Shown here: piece by piece, positions 8,950 through 18,598 of the stretch | Numbering within the stretch: position 1 is the first letter of the stretch | Layout: every line of letters starts with the position of its first letter | From: Wenyingzhuangia marina | GTDB taxonomy: Bacteria > Bacteroidota > Bacteroidia > Flavobacteriales > Flavobacteriaceae | Assembly: GCF_900130035.1 (NCBI RefSeq) | Contig: NZ_FQXQ01000006.1 | Coordinates: forward strand, 62,001 to 126,000 | DNA: 64,000 nt | Direction of reading: 5' to 3' | Program-made: the position numbers and the translations under genes | Notes under the pieces: generated by a model | What the model was told of the DNA's origin: nothing | The model's input: only the letters and a program-made list of their open reading frames with translations | Database searches by the model: none

Positions 8950-9485
8950 TTCTTTATTTAATAAGACATACCACACCAGACATAGACAAAGGAATTTGTT
9001 ACGGGCAAGCAAACCTTCCACTTTCTGAGGATTTTGAAGAAGAGGCTAATTTTTTATTATCAAAACTAAAAAACCACGAAATTCAACAAGTCATTAGTAG
9101 TCCTTTACAAAGATGTACTAAATTGGCTAACAAAATAAAAGCTGATTTCACCACAGATGATAACTTAAAAGAATTAGATTTTGGAGATTGGGAATTGATG
9201 GATTGGAATAAAATTCCGCAAGAAGAAATTGATCCTTGGATGCAAGATTTTGTTCATGTTCCCGTTCCTAACGGAGAAAGTTATATGGATTTATATTTAA
9301 GAGTTTTGTCTGTGTATCAGAACATAAAAAAAGACAAAACCGCTTTGGTTACTCATGCTGGAGTCATCAGAAGTATTTTAGCACATATCACCCAAACAGA
9401 CTTAACAAATTCTTTTGATTTTAAAATTCCTTACGGAACCATTGTACAAATAGATACTGAAACCAACCAATATCAAATTCTTTAA
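8946..9485 (+). CDS. cobC: CobC alpha-ribazole phosphatase (histidine phosphatase family)
   Basis: The product has 179 residues starting at the ATG that overlaps the cobS stop; a longer in-frame version from 8883 would lie within cobS and is not needed. The phosphohistidine motif is near residue 7 (LIRHTTPD), with the second-site motifs SSPLQRC, ELDFGDWE and VTHAGVIR. It removes the phosphate from alpha-ribazole-5'-phosphate or from adenosylcobalamin phosphate. The operon position with cobU, cobT and cobS supports the specific role over a generic phosphoglycerate-mutase-like phosphatase. Confidence 0.9.
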   Translation: MILYLIRHTTPDIDKGICYGQANLPLSEDFEEEANFLLSKLKNHEIQQVISSPLQRCTKLANKIKADFTTDDNLKELDFGDWELMDWNKIPQEEIDPWMQDFVHVPVPNGESYMDLYLRVLSVYQNIKKDKTALVTHAGVIRSILAHITQTDLTNSFDFKIPYGTIVQIDTETNQYQIL

Positions 9486-9487
9486 AT

Positions 9488-10612
9488 ATGAAGTTTTTTA
9501 CTCATCTTTTTATTATATGCACTCTTATTGCTTGTCAACCTAAAGCAAATAAAAAAACAGAAAACAAGGCTGTTATCAAGCCAGAGTTTGCCAAAGGATT
9601 TACATATGAAAAATATGCTAAGTATATAAAAGTGATTGTAAAAACTCCCTATAAAGGAGCCACAACTCCATATGAATATATTATTGTTAAAGGAGATACA
9701 GTTATCAAACCGAGTAATGAAAATCAAATCATAATCAACACTCCTTTAAAAAAAATCATCGCTACTTCTACCACACAAATTCCTGTTTTAGAAGCTTTAA
9801 AAAGTGAAACTTTATTAAAAGGATATCCCAACACCAAGTTCATCTCTTCTAAAAAAACCAGAACTTTAATAGACAACGGTAGCATTGTAGATATTGGTCA
9901 TGAAGAGCATATGAATACAGAAATGGTTTTGGATATTCAGCCTGATATCTTGTTTGCTTTTGCGGTAAACAACATCAACAAAAACTTTACCACCTTAAAA
10001 AAAGCAGGAATCCCCATTGTGATTGATGCTAGTTGGCTTGAAGAAACTCCTTTGGGTAGAGCAGAATGGATTAAGTTTTTTGCCTTGTTTTTAAACAAAG
10101 AAAAAGAAGCAAATTTAGTTTTTGATGAAATCGTGAAGAACTATCACACAGCGTTAAAAACTATTCCTGACAACATTCATAAACCCAATGTTTTATACGG
10201 AGGAATTTACAATGATATTTGGTACACTCCTGCTGGAGATAGTTATGTAGCACAAATTATGAAAGATGCAGGCACCAACTATTATTGGCAAAATACAGAA
10301 AGCACAGGAAGTTTGGCTTTACAATTTGAAGAAGTATTTGTAGAAGCTAAAAATGCAGATTTTTGGTTTGCTCCTGGTTATGCTCTTGATAAAAAAGCAT
10401 TGGCTAATAACAACAAACACTATTCAAGTTTTAAACCTTTTAGCACCAATAATATTTATACGTACACAAATACTGTTGGAGAAACTGGTGGATTAGTATT
10501 TTTTGAATTGGGTGCTTTAAGACCTGATTTAATTTTAAAAGATTTTATTAAAATATGTCATCCAGAGTTATTACCAGATTATGAAACTACTTTTTTTAAG
10601 AGGTTGGAGTAA
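9488..10612 (+). CDS. ABC-type corrinoid/iron-complex substrate-binding lipoprotein (BtuF/FecB-like)
   Basis: The product has 374 residues. A lipobox LIAC places the lipidated Cys at residue 16. The mature part has the TroA-like fold of the FecB/BtuF group: KKIIATSTTQIPVLEAL, then LDIQPDILFAF, GIPIVIDASW, a helix linker, NVLYGGIYND and a closing lobe. It starts 2 bp after cobC, so it belongs to the B12 salvage operon and most likely hands corrinoids to an inner-membrane permease. Neither the permease (BtuC) nor the ATPase (BtuD) is encoded in this window. A different metal-chelate ligand remains possible. Confidence 0.8.
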   Translation: MKFFTHLFIICTLIACQPKANKKTENKAVIKPEFAKGFTYEKYAKYIKVIVKTPYKGATTPYEYIIVKGDTVIKPSNENQIIINTPLKKIIATSTTQIPVLEALKSETLLKGYPNTKFISSKKTRTLIDNGSIVDIGHEEHMNTEMVLDIQPDILFAFAVNNINKNFTTLKKAGIPIVIDASWLEETPLGRAEWIKFFALFLNKEKEANLVFDEIVKNYHTALKTIPDNIHKPNVLYGGIYNDIWYTPAGDSYVAQIMKDAGTNYYWQNTESTGSLALQFEEVFVEAKNADFWFAPGYALDKKALANNNKHYSSFKPFSTNNIYTYTNTVGETGGLVFFELGALRPDLILKDFIKICHPELLPDYETTFFKRLE

Positions 10613-10650
10613 ATTTTATATTAAATATAAAATTTCGTTGGCTGTTTTGT

Positions 10651-10678
10651 CTGGTGCTTGAATCCTTTCGAGTACCAG
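10651..10678. repeat. Hairpin repeat, copy 1
   Basis: As plus-strand RNA this folds into a 12-bp stem (two G-U pairs) closed by the loop TCCT: CTGGTGCTTGAA, then TTCGAGTACCAG. The core GAATCCTTTCGAGTACC recurs at about 11274-11290 on the other side of the small gene. No T-run follows, so it is not an ordinary terminator. Confidence 0.6.
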
Positions 10679-10703
10679 AGGGGGCATGCAAAATTTTATA
10701 GGT

Positions 10704-11201
10704 TTATAGATGTTTTGAGTCTATAGACTCACAGAGATTTCGTATAATTTTTAAAAAGTTCATAAACTCAGAACTGTAAATTATTTTATGAGTATCGCTT
10801 CCAAGTATGACAACTTCTTTTTGGACAATACAACCATTTACAAAAAATAATATCTTTAATTCTGAGTAAGTTCCTATGTCTAAAAAACCTTTGTTTTTTA
10901 TCCTATCTAATTCAATTTGCTTGTTTTTTGATTCAAAAAACATGTTAATATATTTCTTAATTTTTTCAACCTTTATTTTATTAATCAAAGTAGATTTTTC
11001 TTTAAGACTATGATTATATATAGAATCATTTACAATACTAAATTTATATTCAAACACTTTATTAGCGTCCCAATACTTTATTTGTATACTGTCCGATTTA
11101 ATCTCTCCTTTGTTAGGTGGCAGTTCTTGAATTTTACTTTCGCAAAATTCAATATTAAATTGATATAAAAAGGTAAAAAATATTATTAATAAGCCTCTCA
11201 T
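10704..11201 (-). CDS. Hypothetical secreted protein
   Basis: The product has 165 residues. An N-terminal hydrophobic stretch (about 3-17, GLLIIFFTFLYQFNI) looks like a signal peptide and a Cys follows at position 20, but the lipobox is poor (IEFC). The rest is charged, Lys/Ile/Ser-rich and predicted soluble, with no motif I recognise. Both flanks carry a related hairpin repeat, and the gene separates the B12 operon from parC. This looks like an accessory insertion rather than part of either neighbour. The reading frame is intact. Confidence 0.6.
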   Translation of the reverse strand: MRGLLIIFFTFLYQFNIEFCESKIQELPPNKGEIKSDSIQIKYWDANKVFEYKFSIVNDSIYNHSLKEKSTLINKIKVEKIKKYINMFFESKNKQIELDRIKNKGFLDIGTYSELKILFFVNGCIVQKEVVILGSDTHKIIYSSEFMNFLKIIRNLCESIDSKHL

Positions 11202-11270
11202 TATTATTATTTCATGCGTTTATTACGTTGATTTTTTGAATTATGGAGTATTTTCTATCTTCATTCTGTT

Positions 11271-11291
11271 GCTCGAATCCTTTCGAGTACC
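11271..11291. repeat. Hairpin repeat, copy 2
   Basis: CTCGAA, TCCT, TTCGAG forms a stem-loop whose core matches the repeat at 10651-10678 (shared GAATCCTTTCGAGTAC). It lies between the orphan gene and the 3' end of parC. Confidence 0.6.
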
Positions 11292-11320
11292 TATTAAGTA
11301 TTAAACTATTTTTTTAAAAG

Positions 11321-13897
11321 TTAAAATAACGTTGGCTGATCTCCATTAATCTCCTCTTCATCTTCTACTTCAATGTCATTTTCAGCAGGACTATATGGTA
11401 ATGGTTCTAGCCTATTAACTAGTTTAATTTTATCATCCGTTAATTGATTTCCTAAAGCTTTAATTCCTTTAACAGCTATAAAATCTTCTAAATCTATTAC
11501 CAAATTATCTAGGTTACGCTTGCTAAATACCACCTCAACATTAGGTCTATAATCGGTAACTACAATTTGTAATTGTGTTTTAGGATGTTCACTAATAAAG
11601 AATTCTTCCTTGTCAGGAGAATCTATCACAAAGCGTTTTACGTAATATTTTTCTTTTTCTCCTTCGTAATAAATAGCAGAAATAGGCTTGTTTGGTTCCC
11701 ACTTTTCTAACACTACCATGTCATCTTCAAAATGCGTAGTTAAAGCTGGTGTAATGGTTTTTATTTTTCCAGATTGTGTGGCTACCAACAATTTATCTTT
11801 AGCCGTAAATTCCCCTAATAATTCTCCTCTACCATCAACATTTAAACGCTGTACAGTATCATCAAACCATATTTTACGAGGCTTTAAAGTAGAAGTCCCT
11901 GCTGATTTAAATTCAATCTTCTTAACTGGATATTTGGTAATTAAATTCCCTTTTGAAGAACGTCCTTTAATCATCAAATCAGAAAAATCTATATCCCACT
12001 TTAATTTCTTTAAGCCAGCCAATGGTTTTAATTCAATAGAAACCGTTTCTGCTTCTCCATTAGGATTGGCAGTAAAATACCAAACTACAGAACCTTTATT
12101 TCCAGCAGTTAAATCGTATTCTTTATCTCTAGTAACTCCAGTAACATTAAAACGTTTCATATAACTTGGACCAGAACGACCATCACGATACATCATATTG
12201 TAAATGGTACGTTTGTCACTTTTCTTAAAGATGGCCACATGAATAATGTCTTTACCAACAAATGTTTTTTGAGCCACTTTGCTCACAATCATCGTTCCGT
12301 CTTTTCTAAAAACTATCACATCATCAATATCGGCACAATCTGCAACAAATTCATCTCTTTTTAAAGAAGTCCCCACAAAACCTTCGGCTCTGTTTACGTA
12401 TAATTTTTCATTACGCATTACCACTTTGGTAGCTTCAATATCATCAAAAGTTCTAATTTCTGTCATACGAGGTTTTTCTTTCCCGTATTTTTCTTTCAAA
12501 CTCTTAAAGTAATCAATAGCAAACTCTATTAAATTGTCTAAATGATGTTTAACTGTTGCTATTTCATCTTCTAAACTTTCAATAATTTGCTTGGCTTTAT
12601 CTATATCGAACTTAGAAATTCGCTTGATTCTAATTTCTGTTAAACGAACAATATCTTCTTCTGTAATGGCTCTTTTTAAATGCGATATATGTGGTTTTAA
12701 TCCTTTATCAATAGCAGAAATTACTCCTTCCCAAGTACTTTCCTCTTCAATGTCACGATAAATTCTATTCTCTATAAAAATACGCTCTAGAGAGGCAAAA
12801 TGCCATTTTTCTTGCAACTCTCCTAACTGAATTTCTAACTCTCTTTTTAATAAATGCAGGGTGTTATTGGTTGATATTTTTAAAATATCAGACACTCCAA
12901 CAAACACGGGTTTATGATCTTGAATGACACAACACAATGGAGAAATAGAAACCTCACAATTGGTAAAAGCGAACAAAGCATCAATAGTTTTATCAGGTGA
13001 AACGCCTGGAGGTAAATGAATTAAAATCTCAACATTTCTAGCAGTGTTATCCTCTATTTGTTTGATTTTAATTTTCCCCTTGTCATTTGCTTTTAAAATA
13101 GATTCTATTAACGTTGATGTAGTAGTTCCAAAAGGAATTTCGTTTACCACCAAAGTCTTTTTATCTAACTGAGATATTTTGGCACGAACTCTTACTTTTC
13201 CTCCTCTGGCACCATCATTATAATTGGTGACATCCACTACTCCCCCTGTTAAAAAATCTGGAAACAAAGTAAAACTTCTCCCTCTTAATATTTTAATAGA
13301 AGCATCTATCAACTCATTAAAGTTGTGTGGTAAAATTTTGGTTGATAATCCTACAGCAATTCCCTCACCTCCTTGTGCCAAAAGCATTGGAAACTTTACT
13401 GGTAAATTGATAGGCTCTTTTCTACGTCCATCATACGAAGCTTGCCAATCTGTTGTTTTTGGATTGAACACTACTTCTAAAGCAAACTTAGACAAACGAG
13501 CTTCTATATAACGAGCTGCTGCTGCTCGGTCTCCTGTAAGAATATTCCCCCAGTTTCCTTGCATATCTATCAACAATTCTTTCTGCCCAATTTGTACCAT
13601 GGCATCAGAAATAGAAGCATCTCCGTGTGGATGATACTGCATACAGTGCCCTACCAAATTAGCAACCTTGTTGTAACGTCCATCATCTAAATCTTTCATA
13701 GACTGCATAATACGTCTTTGCACAGGTTTAAAACCGTCTGCAATGGCTGGTACTGCACGTTCTAAGATTACGTAAGAAGCATAGTCTAAAAACCACTCTT
13801 TGTACATTCCTGTAACTTTGGTAATGGTCTCTTGACTTTCTACCGGTTTATGATTTTCAAATTCGTTTTCTTCTTGATTGTTGATGTCGTCTTGCAT
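11321..13897 (-). CDS. parC: DNA topoisomerase IV subunit A
   Basis: The product has 858 residues. The winged-helix/breakage-reunion core carries ERAVPAIADGFKPVQRRI, YHPHGDASISDAMV and the catalytic Tyr at about residue 130 (DRAAAARYIEARLS). A tower and coiled-coil region and a C-terminal DNA-binding domain follow, ending in an acidic tail (DIEVEDEEEINGDQP). It cuts and rejoins DNA to unlink daughter chromosomes with ParE, whose gene lies 53 bp upstream in the same direction. The position matching the quinolone-sensitive Ser of E. coli is Ala94 here, which I believe is normal for this lineage. Topoisomerase IV rather than gyrase is inferred from the adjacent parE-type gene. Confidence 0.93.
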   Translation of the reverse strand: MQDDINNQEENEFENHKPVESQETITKVTGMYKEWFLDYASYVILERAVPAIADGFKPVQRRIMQSMKDLDDGRYNKVANLVGHCMQYHPHGDASISDAMVQIGQKELLIDMQGNWGNILTGDRAAAARYIEARLSKFALEVVFNPKTTDWQASYDGRRKEPINLPVKFPMLLAQGGEGIAVGLSTKILPHNFNELIDASIKILRGRSFTLFPDFLTGGVVDVTNYNDGARGGKVRVRAKISQLDKKTLVVNEIPFGTTTSTLIESILKANDKGKIKIKQIEDNTARNVEILIHLPPGVSPDKTIDALFAFTNCEVSISPLCCVIQDHKPVFVGVSDILKISTNNTLHLLKRELEIQLGELQEKWHFASLERIFIENRIYRDIEEESTWEGVISAIDKGLKPHISHLKRAITEEDIVRLTEIRIKRISKFDIDKAKQIIESLEDEIATVKHHLDNLIEFAIDYFKSLKEKYGKEKPRMTEIRTFDDIEATKVVMRNEKLYVNRAEGFVGTSLKRDEFVADCADIDDVIVFRKDGTMIVSKVAQKTFVGKDIIHVAIFKKSDKRTIYNMMYRDGRSGPSYMKRFNVTGVTRDKEYDLTAGNKGSVVWYFTANPNGEAETVSIELKPLAGLKKLKWDIDFSDLMIKGRSSKGNLITKYPVKKIEFKSAGTSTLKPRKIWFDDTVQRLNVDGRGELLGEFTAKDKLLVATQSGKIKTITPALTTHFEDDMVVLEKWEPNKPISAIYYEGEKEKYYVKRFVIDSPDKEEFFISEHPKTQLQIVVTDYRPNVEVVFSKRNLDNLVIDLEDFIAVKGIKALGNQLTDDKIKLVNRLEPLPYSPAENDIEVEDEEEINGDQPTLF

Positions 13898-13950
13898 AAA
13901 ATAGCAACTAATTAAATATGTTTTACTTTTTATTCTTTTAAGTTAATGTC

Positions 13951-15807
13951 TTAATTTTCCTCAATAACATCCAACTCATATTTCAGATTGTCAATAATAA
14001 ATTCTTGACGGTCTGGTGTGTTTTTACCCATATAGAATTCTAACATAGATTCAATAGATTGTTCTTTGTCTAACATCACAGGATCTAAACGAATGTTTTC
14101 TCCAATAAAATGTTGGAATTCATCTGGTGAAATTTCTCCCAATCCTTTAAATCGTGTAATCTCTGCTTTTCCTGTTAATTTTTCTATGGCATTTTGTTTT
14201 TCCTCTTCGGAATAACAATAAATGGTTTCTTTTTTATTTCTTACTCTAAACAAAGGCGTGTCTAAAATATACAAATGTCCTTCTTTAATCACTTCAGGAA
14301 AAAACTGTAAAAAGAAAGTAATCAATAACAAACGAATGTGCATACCATCCACATCGGCATCAGTAGCAATAATAACGTTGTTGTATCTTAAATTTTCTAT
14401 TCCGTCTTCAATATTTAACGCGGCTTGTAATAAGTTAAACTCCTCATTTTCGTACACAATTTTTTTAGTTAACCCATAACAGTTTAAGGGTTTTCCTTTT
14501 AAACTAAATACGGCTTGAGTATTTACATTACGAGATTTGGTAATAGATCCACTTGCAGAATCTCCCTCTGTAATAAATAAAGAAGTTTCCAAATGTCCTT
14601 CTTTTTTAGAATCTTCTAAATGAATTCTACAATCACGTAATTTTTTATTGTGTACACTTGCTTTTTTAGCTCGTTCTCTAGCAATTTTTCTAATTCCAGA
14701 CAATTCTTTACGTTCCTTTTCTGCCTGCATTACTTTACGCTGAATGGCTTCTGCAGTCGTAGGATTTTTATGTAAATAATTATCTAAATTGGTTTTAACA
14801 AAATCGTTGATATAAGTTCTTACCGTTGGCAAATCTCCTCCCATTTCAGTAGAACCCAACTTGGTTTTGGTCTGACTTTCAAAAACAGGTTCCATCACCT
14901 TAATGGCAATGGCACTTACAATAGATTTACGAACATCCGAAGCCTCGAAATTTTTACCAAAAAACTCTCTAATGGTTTTTACCACTGCTTCTCTAAACGC
15001 ATTCTGATGCGTTCCTCCTTGCGTGGTATGTTGTCCGTTGACAAAAGAATGATACTCTTCGCTGTATTGCGTTTTACTATGAGTCATGGCAATTTCAATA
15101 TCATCTCCTTTTAAATGGATAATAGGATAAGCCAAGGTATCTTCGTGAATATTTTCTTCTAATAAATCCTTTAATCCATTTTCAGATACAAACTTTTCAC
15201 CATTAAAAACTATTGTTAACCCTGGATTTAGGTATACATAGTTTTTAATCATTTTAATGACATATTCACTACGGAATTTGTAATTCACAAAAATGGAAGC
15301 ATCTGGATGAAAAATGACCCTAGTACCTCTACGAATAGTTGTTGCTTCTAAAGGAGTTTGATTGACCAACTCTCCTTTTTCAAATTCGGCCGTGGTGGTT
15401 TGTCCGTCACGAATAGACTGAATAGAAAAACTACTAGACAAAGCATTCACCGCTTTGGTACCTACTCCGTTTAATCCAACAGATTTTTTAAACGCACGAG
15501 AATCATACTTTCCTCCTGTGTTCATTTTAGAAACCACATCTACTACTTTCCCTAAAGGAACTCCACGTCCGTAATCTCTTACTTTAACCACCTCATCTTT
15601 TACAGAAATTTCAATGGTTTTCCCAACGCCCATCACAAATTCATCAATGGAGTTGTCTATGACTTCTTTAATTAAAATATAAATTCCATCATCTTGCGAT
15701 GATCCGTCCCCTAATTTACCAATATACATCCCTGGTCGCATACGAATATGCTCTTTCCAGTCTAACGATCGTATATTATCTTCGGTATATTTTGTTTCTT
15801 CACTCAT
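13951..15807 (-). CDS. parE: DNA topoisomerase IV subunit B
   Basis: The product has about 618 residues from ATG 15807; an ATG two codons upstream (15813) is also available. The GHKL ATPase motifs are present: [32 protein letters not shown] and the QTKTKLG loop. The TOPRIM half shows [11 protein letters not shown] and [12 protein letters not shown]. The length lacks the extra insertion of some GyrB proteins and suits ParE. It supplies ATP-driven strand passage for topoisomerase IV with ParC, the next gene. Confidence 0.93.
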   Translation of the reverse strand: MSEETKYTEDNIRSLDWKEHIRMRPGMYIGKLGDGSSQDDGIYILIKEVIDNSIDEFVMGVGKTIEISVKDEVVKVRDYGRGVPLGKVVDVVSKMNTGGKYDSRAFKKSVGLNGVGTKAVNALSSSFSIQSIRDGQTTTAEFEKGELVNQTPLEATTIRRGTRVIFHPDASIFVNYKFRSEYVIKMIKNYVYLNPGLTIVFNGEKFVSENGLKDLLEENIHEDTLAYPIIHLKGDDIEIAMTHSKTQYSEEYHSFVNGQHTTQGGTHQNAFREAVVKTIREFFGKNFEASDVRKSIVSAIAIKVMEPVFESQTKTKLGSTEMGGDLPTVRTYINDFVKTNLDNYLHKNPTTAEAIQRKVMQAEKERKELSGIRKIARERAKKASVHNKKLRDCRIHLEDSKKEGHLETSLFITEGDSASGSITKSRNVNTQAVFSLKGKPLNCYGLTKKIVYENEEFNLLQAALNIEDGIENLRYNNVIIATDADVDGMHIRLLLITFFLQFFPEVIKEGHLYILDTPLFRVRNKKETIYCYSEEEKQNAIEKLTGKAEITRFKGLGEISPDEFQHFIGENIRLDPVMLDKEQSIESMLEFYMGKNTPDRQEFIIDNLKYELDVIEEN

Positions 15808-15904
15808 AAACAAAGCTCTGATTTAGGTTCTTGTTAAATTTAAGGTTTTATTCGTCTTTACCGACAGTCTGTAAAATTGAATTATCAACAGGTTTTTAAC
15901 GCAA

Positions 15905-16801
15905 TCATCGTTCTTTTTTTGATACAATTCTAACACCTAGAATTACAATCACAACTCCAATTGCTTGTATAAAAGTAATACTTTCTCCCAAAACAATAGT
16001 TGCTAATACAATAGTAAATACAGGACCAATACTTCCGATGATCGCAAACTTAGAAGCCCCTAGTTTCTGAATGGCATAAGACACTAAATAAGAAGGCAGT
16101 ACCGTACAAAAAACAGCCATCAGTATCTCGTATTGATATACCTCCGCTGGATAATTTAAAACAGACTGTCTATCTGAAATTAAATAATGAATAATTACAG
16201 AACTACATGCCACAACCATAGCCATTGAGGTAAAACGAATGGTTCCGAATTTTGGAATTAACCAACCACTCCCCACCAAATACGATGCATATGTTAACGC
16301 ACTCATAAAAATAAGTCCAGCTCCTAAAAACAAATGATCATCATGATTGATTTGCAACTCCGAAGCAAAAGTTAAAAAGACACCAAAATAAGTGATTACA
16401 ATGGCCCAAATTTGTTGTTTGGTAATTTTGGTTTTTAAAAACAAAGCACCTATCAATACCACCAATGTTGGATACACAAACAAAATGATTCGCTCTAAAC
16501 TTGCGGATAAAAATTTTAATCCGTAAAAATCAAAAAAGCTAGCTACGTAATAACCTATTACCCCAAAAAGAACTAACCACAAATAATGCTTTTTTTCTAG
16601 ACCTGTTTTTACCTCATTCCTTTTAACTGCTAAAATCACCAAATAAAAAGGCAATGCAAACAACATTCTTAACAAAAGAATGTGAACAGTTGGAACTTGA
16701 AAGTCATAAATTAATTTTACAATAATCGCTTTTGATGAAAATAGAAATACTGCCAACAAAGCAATCAATACACCAACAGTATTTTCTGATATTTTTTTCA
16801 T
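15905..16801 (-). CDS. EamA-family (DMT) membrane transporter
   Basis: The product has 298 residues and about ten hydrophobic helices in two EamA repeats (first GVLIALLAVFLFSSKAIIVK, second near YASYLVGSGWLIPKFG). The family exports metabolites or amino acids, and the substrate cannot be read from sequence. It is separated from parE by 91 bp and from ychF by a terminator, so it is probably its own unit. A second EamA transporter lies at 31468-32415. Confidence 0.85.
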   Translation of the reverse strand: MKKISENTVGVLIALLAVFLFSSKAIIVKLIYDFQVPTVHILLLRMLFALPFYLVILAVKRNEVKTGLEKKHYLWLVLFGVIGYYVASFFDFYGLKFLSASLERIILFVYPTLVVLIGALFLKTKITKQQIWAIVITYFGVFLTFASELQINHDDHLFLGAGLIFMSALTYASYLVGSGWLIPKFGTIRFTSMAMVVACSSVIIHYLISDRQSVLNYPAEVYQYEILMAVFCTVLPSYLVSYAIQKLGASKFAIIGSIGPVFTIVLATIVLGESITFIQAIGVVIVILGVRIVSKKER

Positions 16802-16814
16802 GATTTTATCATAT

Positions 16815-16856
16815 TAAAAAAGCCAATTCATAAATGATGAATTGGCTTTTATTTTT
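16815..16856 (-). terminator. Intrinsic terminator after ychF
   Basis: Stem AGCCAATTCAT / ATGAATTGGCT with a 5-base loop. A T-run follows on the minus strand, just downstream of the ychF stop. Confidence 0.8.
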
Positions 16857-16871
16857 TATTGATGGAGAAAA

Positions 16872-17963
16872 TTAGACATTAAATCTAAAATTCATCATAT
16901 CTCCATCTTGTACTATGTATTCTTTTCCTTCTACAGATAATTTTCCTGCTTCTTTTACTTTGGCTTCACTTCCTAAAGTAACATAGTCGTTATATTTAAT
17001 GACTTCTGCACGGATAAATCCTTTTTCAAAATCTGTGTGAATTACTCCAGCCGCTTGTGGTGCAGTATCTCCAATATTAATGGTCCAAGCTCTTACTTCT
17101 TTTACTCCTGCAGTAAAGTAGGTTTGTAAGTTTAATAACTTATAAGCAGCACGGATTAATTTTGCAGCACCTGGCTCCTCTAAACCAATATCAGATAAAA
17201 ACTCTTTACGCTCTTCAAAACTTTCTAATTCATTGATATCTGCTTCTGTTCCAACAGCTAAAAATAATACTTCAGCATTTTCATCTTTTACAGCTTCTTT
17301 TACCAACTCAACATATTCGTTTCCATCTACTGCTGATTCTTCATCAACATTACAAACGTACATTACAGGTTTGATGGTAATGAATTGTAATGGTTTTACA
17401 AACTCTAATTCTTTTTCTGTAAAAGACAATGCACGAACCGAAACTGCTGCTTCTAAAGAAGTTTTAATCCTGTCTAAAACATCAAATTCAGCTTGTGCTT
17501 CTTTATTTCCTGTTTTAGCTAATTTTTTAACTCTTTCTAAACGCTTTTCAACCGTTTCTAAATCTTTTAATTGTAACTCAATATCAATCGTTTCTTTATC
17601 TCTAATAGGATCAATAGAACCATCAACATGAATAATATTATCATCATTAAAACAACGTAACACATGTAAAATAGCATCTGTTTCACGAATGTTTGCTAAA
17701 AATTGGTTTCCTAAACCTTCTCCTTTACTTGCTCCTTTTACCAATCCAGCAATATCAACAATTTCTACAGTTGCAGGTACTACTCTTTCTGGATTTACCA
17801 AAGACTCTAATTTCTCTAATCTTGGATCTGGTACATTTACCACACCAATATTAGGTTCAATTGTACAGAATGGAAAGTTTGCACTTTGCGCTTTTGCATT
17901 AGACAAACAATTGAATAGCGTTGATTTTCCAACGTTTGGTAATCCTACAATACCTGCTTTCAT
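16872..17963 (-). CDS. ychF: YchF/OLA1-type ATPase
   Basis: The product has 363 residues, the standard length. The G1 P-loop GLPNVGKST is at the N-terminus and [20 protein letters not shown] is G3. The G4 element is NVDE instead of NKxD, the feature that makes YchF prefer ATP. The C-terminus is the TGS domain ([13 protein letters not shown]). It is a ribosome-associated P-loop protein linked to stress and translation. A -7 box TATCTTTG lies 23 bp upstream of the ATG (17986-17993). Confidence 0.95.
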   Translation of the reverse strand: MKAGIVGLPNVGKSTLFNCLSNAKAQSANFPFCTIEPNIGVVNVPDPRLEKLESLVNPERVVPATVEIVDIAGLVKGASKGEGLGNQFLANIRETDAILHVLRCFNDDNIIHVDGSIDPIRDKETIDIELQLKDLETVEKRLERVKKLAKTGNKEAQAEFDVLDRIKTSLEAAVSVRALSFTEKELEFVKPLQFITIKPVMYVCNVDEESAVDGNEYVELVKEAVKDENAEVLFLAVGTEADINELESFEERKEFLSDIGLEEPGAAKLIRAAYKLLNLQTYFTAGVKEVRAWTINIGDTAPQAAGVIHTDFEKGFIRAEVIKYNDYVTLGSEAKVKEAGKLSVEGKEYIVQDGDMMNFRFNV

Positions 17964-17985
17964 GAGTTTTTATTTTTAGAAGTGG

Positions 17986-17993
17986 CAAAGATA
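17986..17993 (-). promoter_or_regulatory. ychF promoter -7 box
   Basis: TATCTTTG on the minus strand fits TAnnTTTG. Transcription would begin about 15 bp before the ychF ATG. No clear -33 element is seen. Confidence 0.5.
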
Positions 17994-18118
17994 TTAAAAG
18001 CTAATTATTAATGATGAATTGTAAATGATTAATTATGATAGAATCTACTATTTCATAAAAACATAAACCTAAGGTTTAATATTCTTTGTATTTTAGTAAT
18101 GAATTTAAATCCCCGAAC

Positions 18119-18517
18119 ATGAATTTATCAATGAGTATTCCCGCTTTGTTGTTTCCTGCCATCTCTTTATCAATGTTGGCCTATAACGCACGTTATTTAG
18201 CCATTGCTTCTTTAATTAGGCAATTACACAAAGAATATCAAGATTCTCACGAAAAAAATATTGGAGATCAAATTAAAATATTGAGTAAAAGATTAACCTT
18301 AATTAGAGCTACTCAAGGTTTTGCTATTTTAAGTTTTATGGGAGCTGTATTAACCATGTTACTCCTTTTTTTAATGATGCCTTTAACCGCTGATGCTGTT
18401 TTTATTATTAGCCTTTGCTGTATGATGGTTTCTTTGATTTTATTGTTTATTGAAATTCAAGTATCTACCAAAGCTTTACAAATACAATTGAAAGATATTA
18501 AAGGAAAGTATATTTAA
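18119..18517 (+). CDS. DUF2721 family membrane protein
   Basis: The product has 132 residues starting at ATG 18119; the longer frame from TTG 18086 adds non-conserved residues. An N-terminal hydrophobic helix carries SIPALLFPAISLSMLAYNARYLAIASLIR, typical of DUF2721. A charged middle (QDSHEKNIGDQIKIL) is followed by two more helices. Function is unknown. It stands alone and is followed by a terminator shared with the convergent uxuA. Confidence 0.8.
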   Translation: MNLSMSIPALLFPAISLSMLAYNARYLAIASLIRQLHKEYQDSHEKNIGDQIKILSKRLTLIRATQGFAILSFMGAVLTMLLLFLMMPLTADAVFIISLCCMMVSLILLFIEIQVSTKALQIQLKDIKGKYI

Positions 18518-18540
18518 AGTTTTAATATTAAATTTTAAAC

Positions 18541-18580
18541 AAAAAAGAGATGCTATTTTTTCAATAACATCTCTTTTTTT
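18541..18580. terminator. Bidirectional terminator
   Basis: AAAAAAGAGATG pairs with CATCTCTTTTTT, extended by four more pairs with one mismatch. It lies between two convergent genes and has A- and T-tracts on both sides. Confidence 0.8.
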
Positions 18581-18598
18581 ATATAAAAATTCAGCTAT

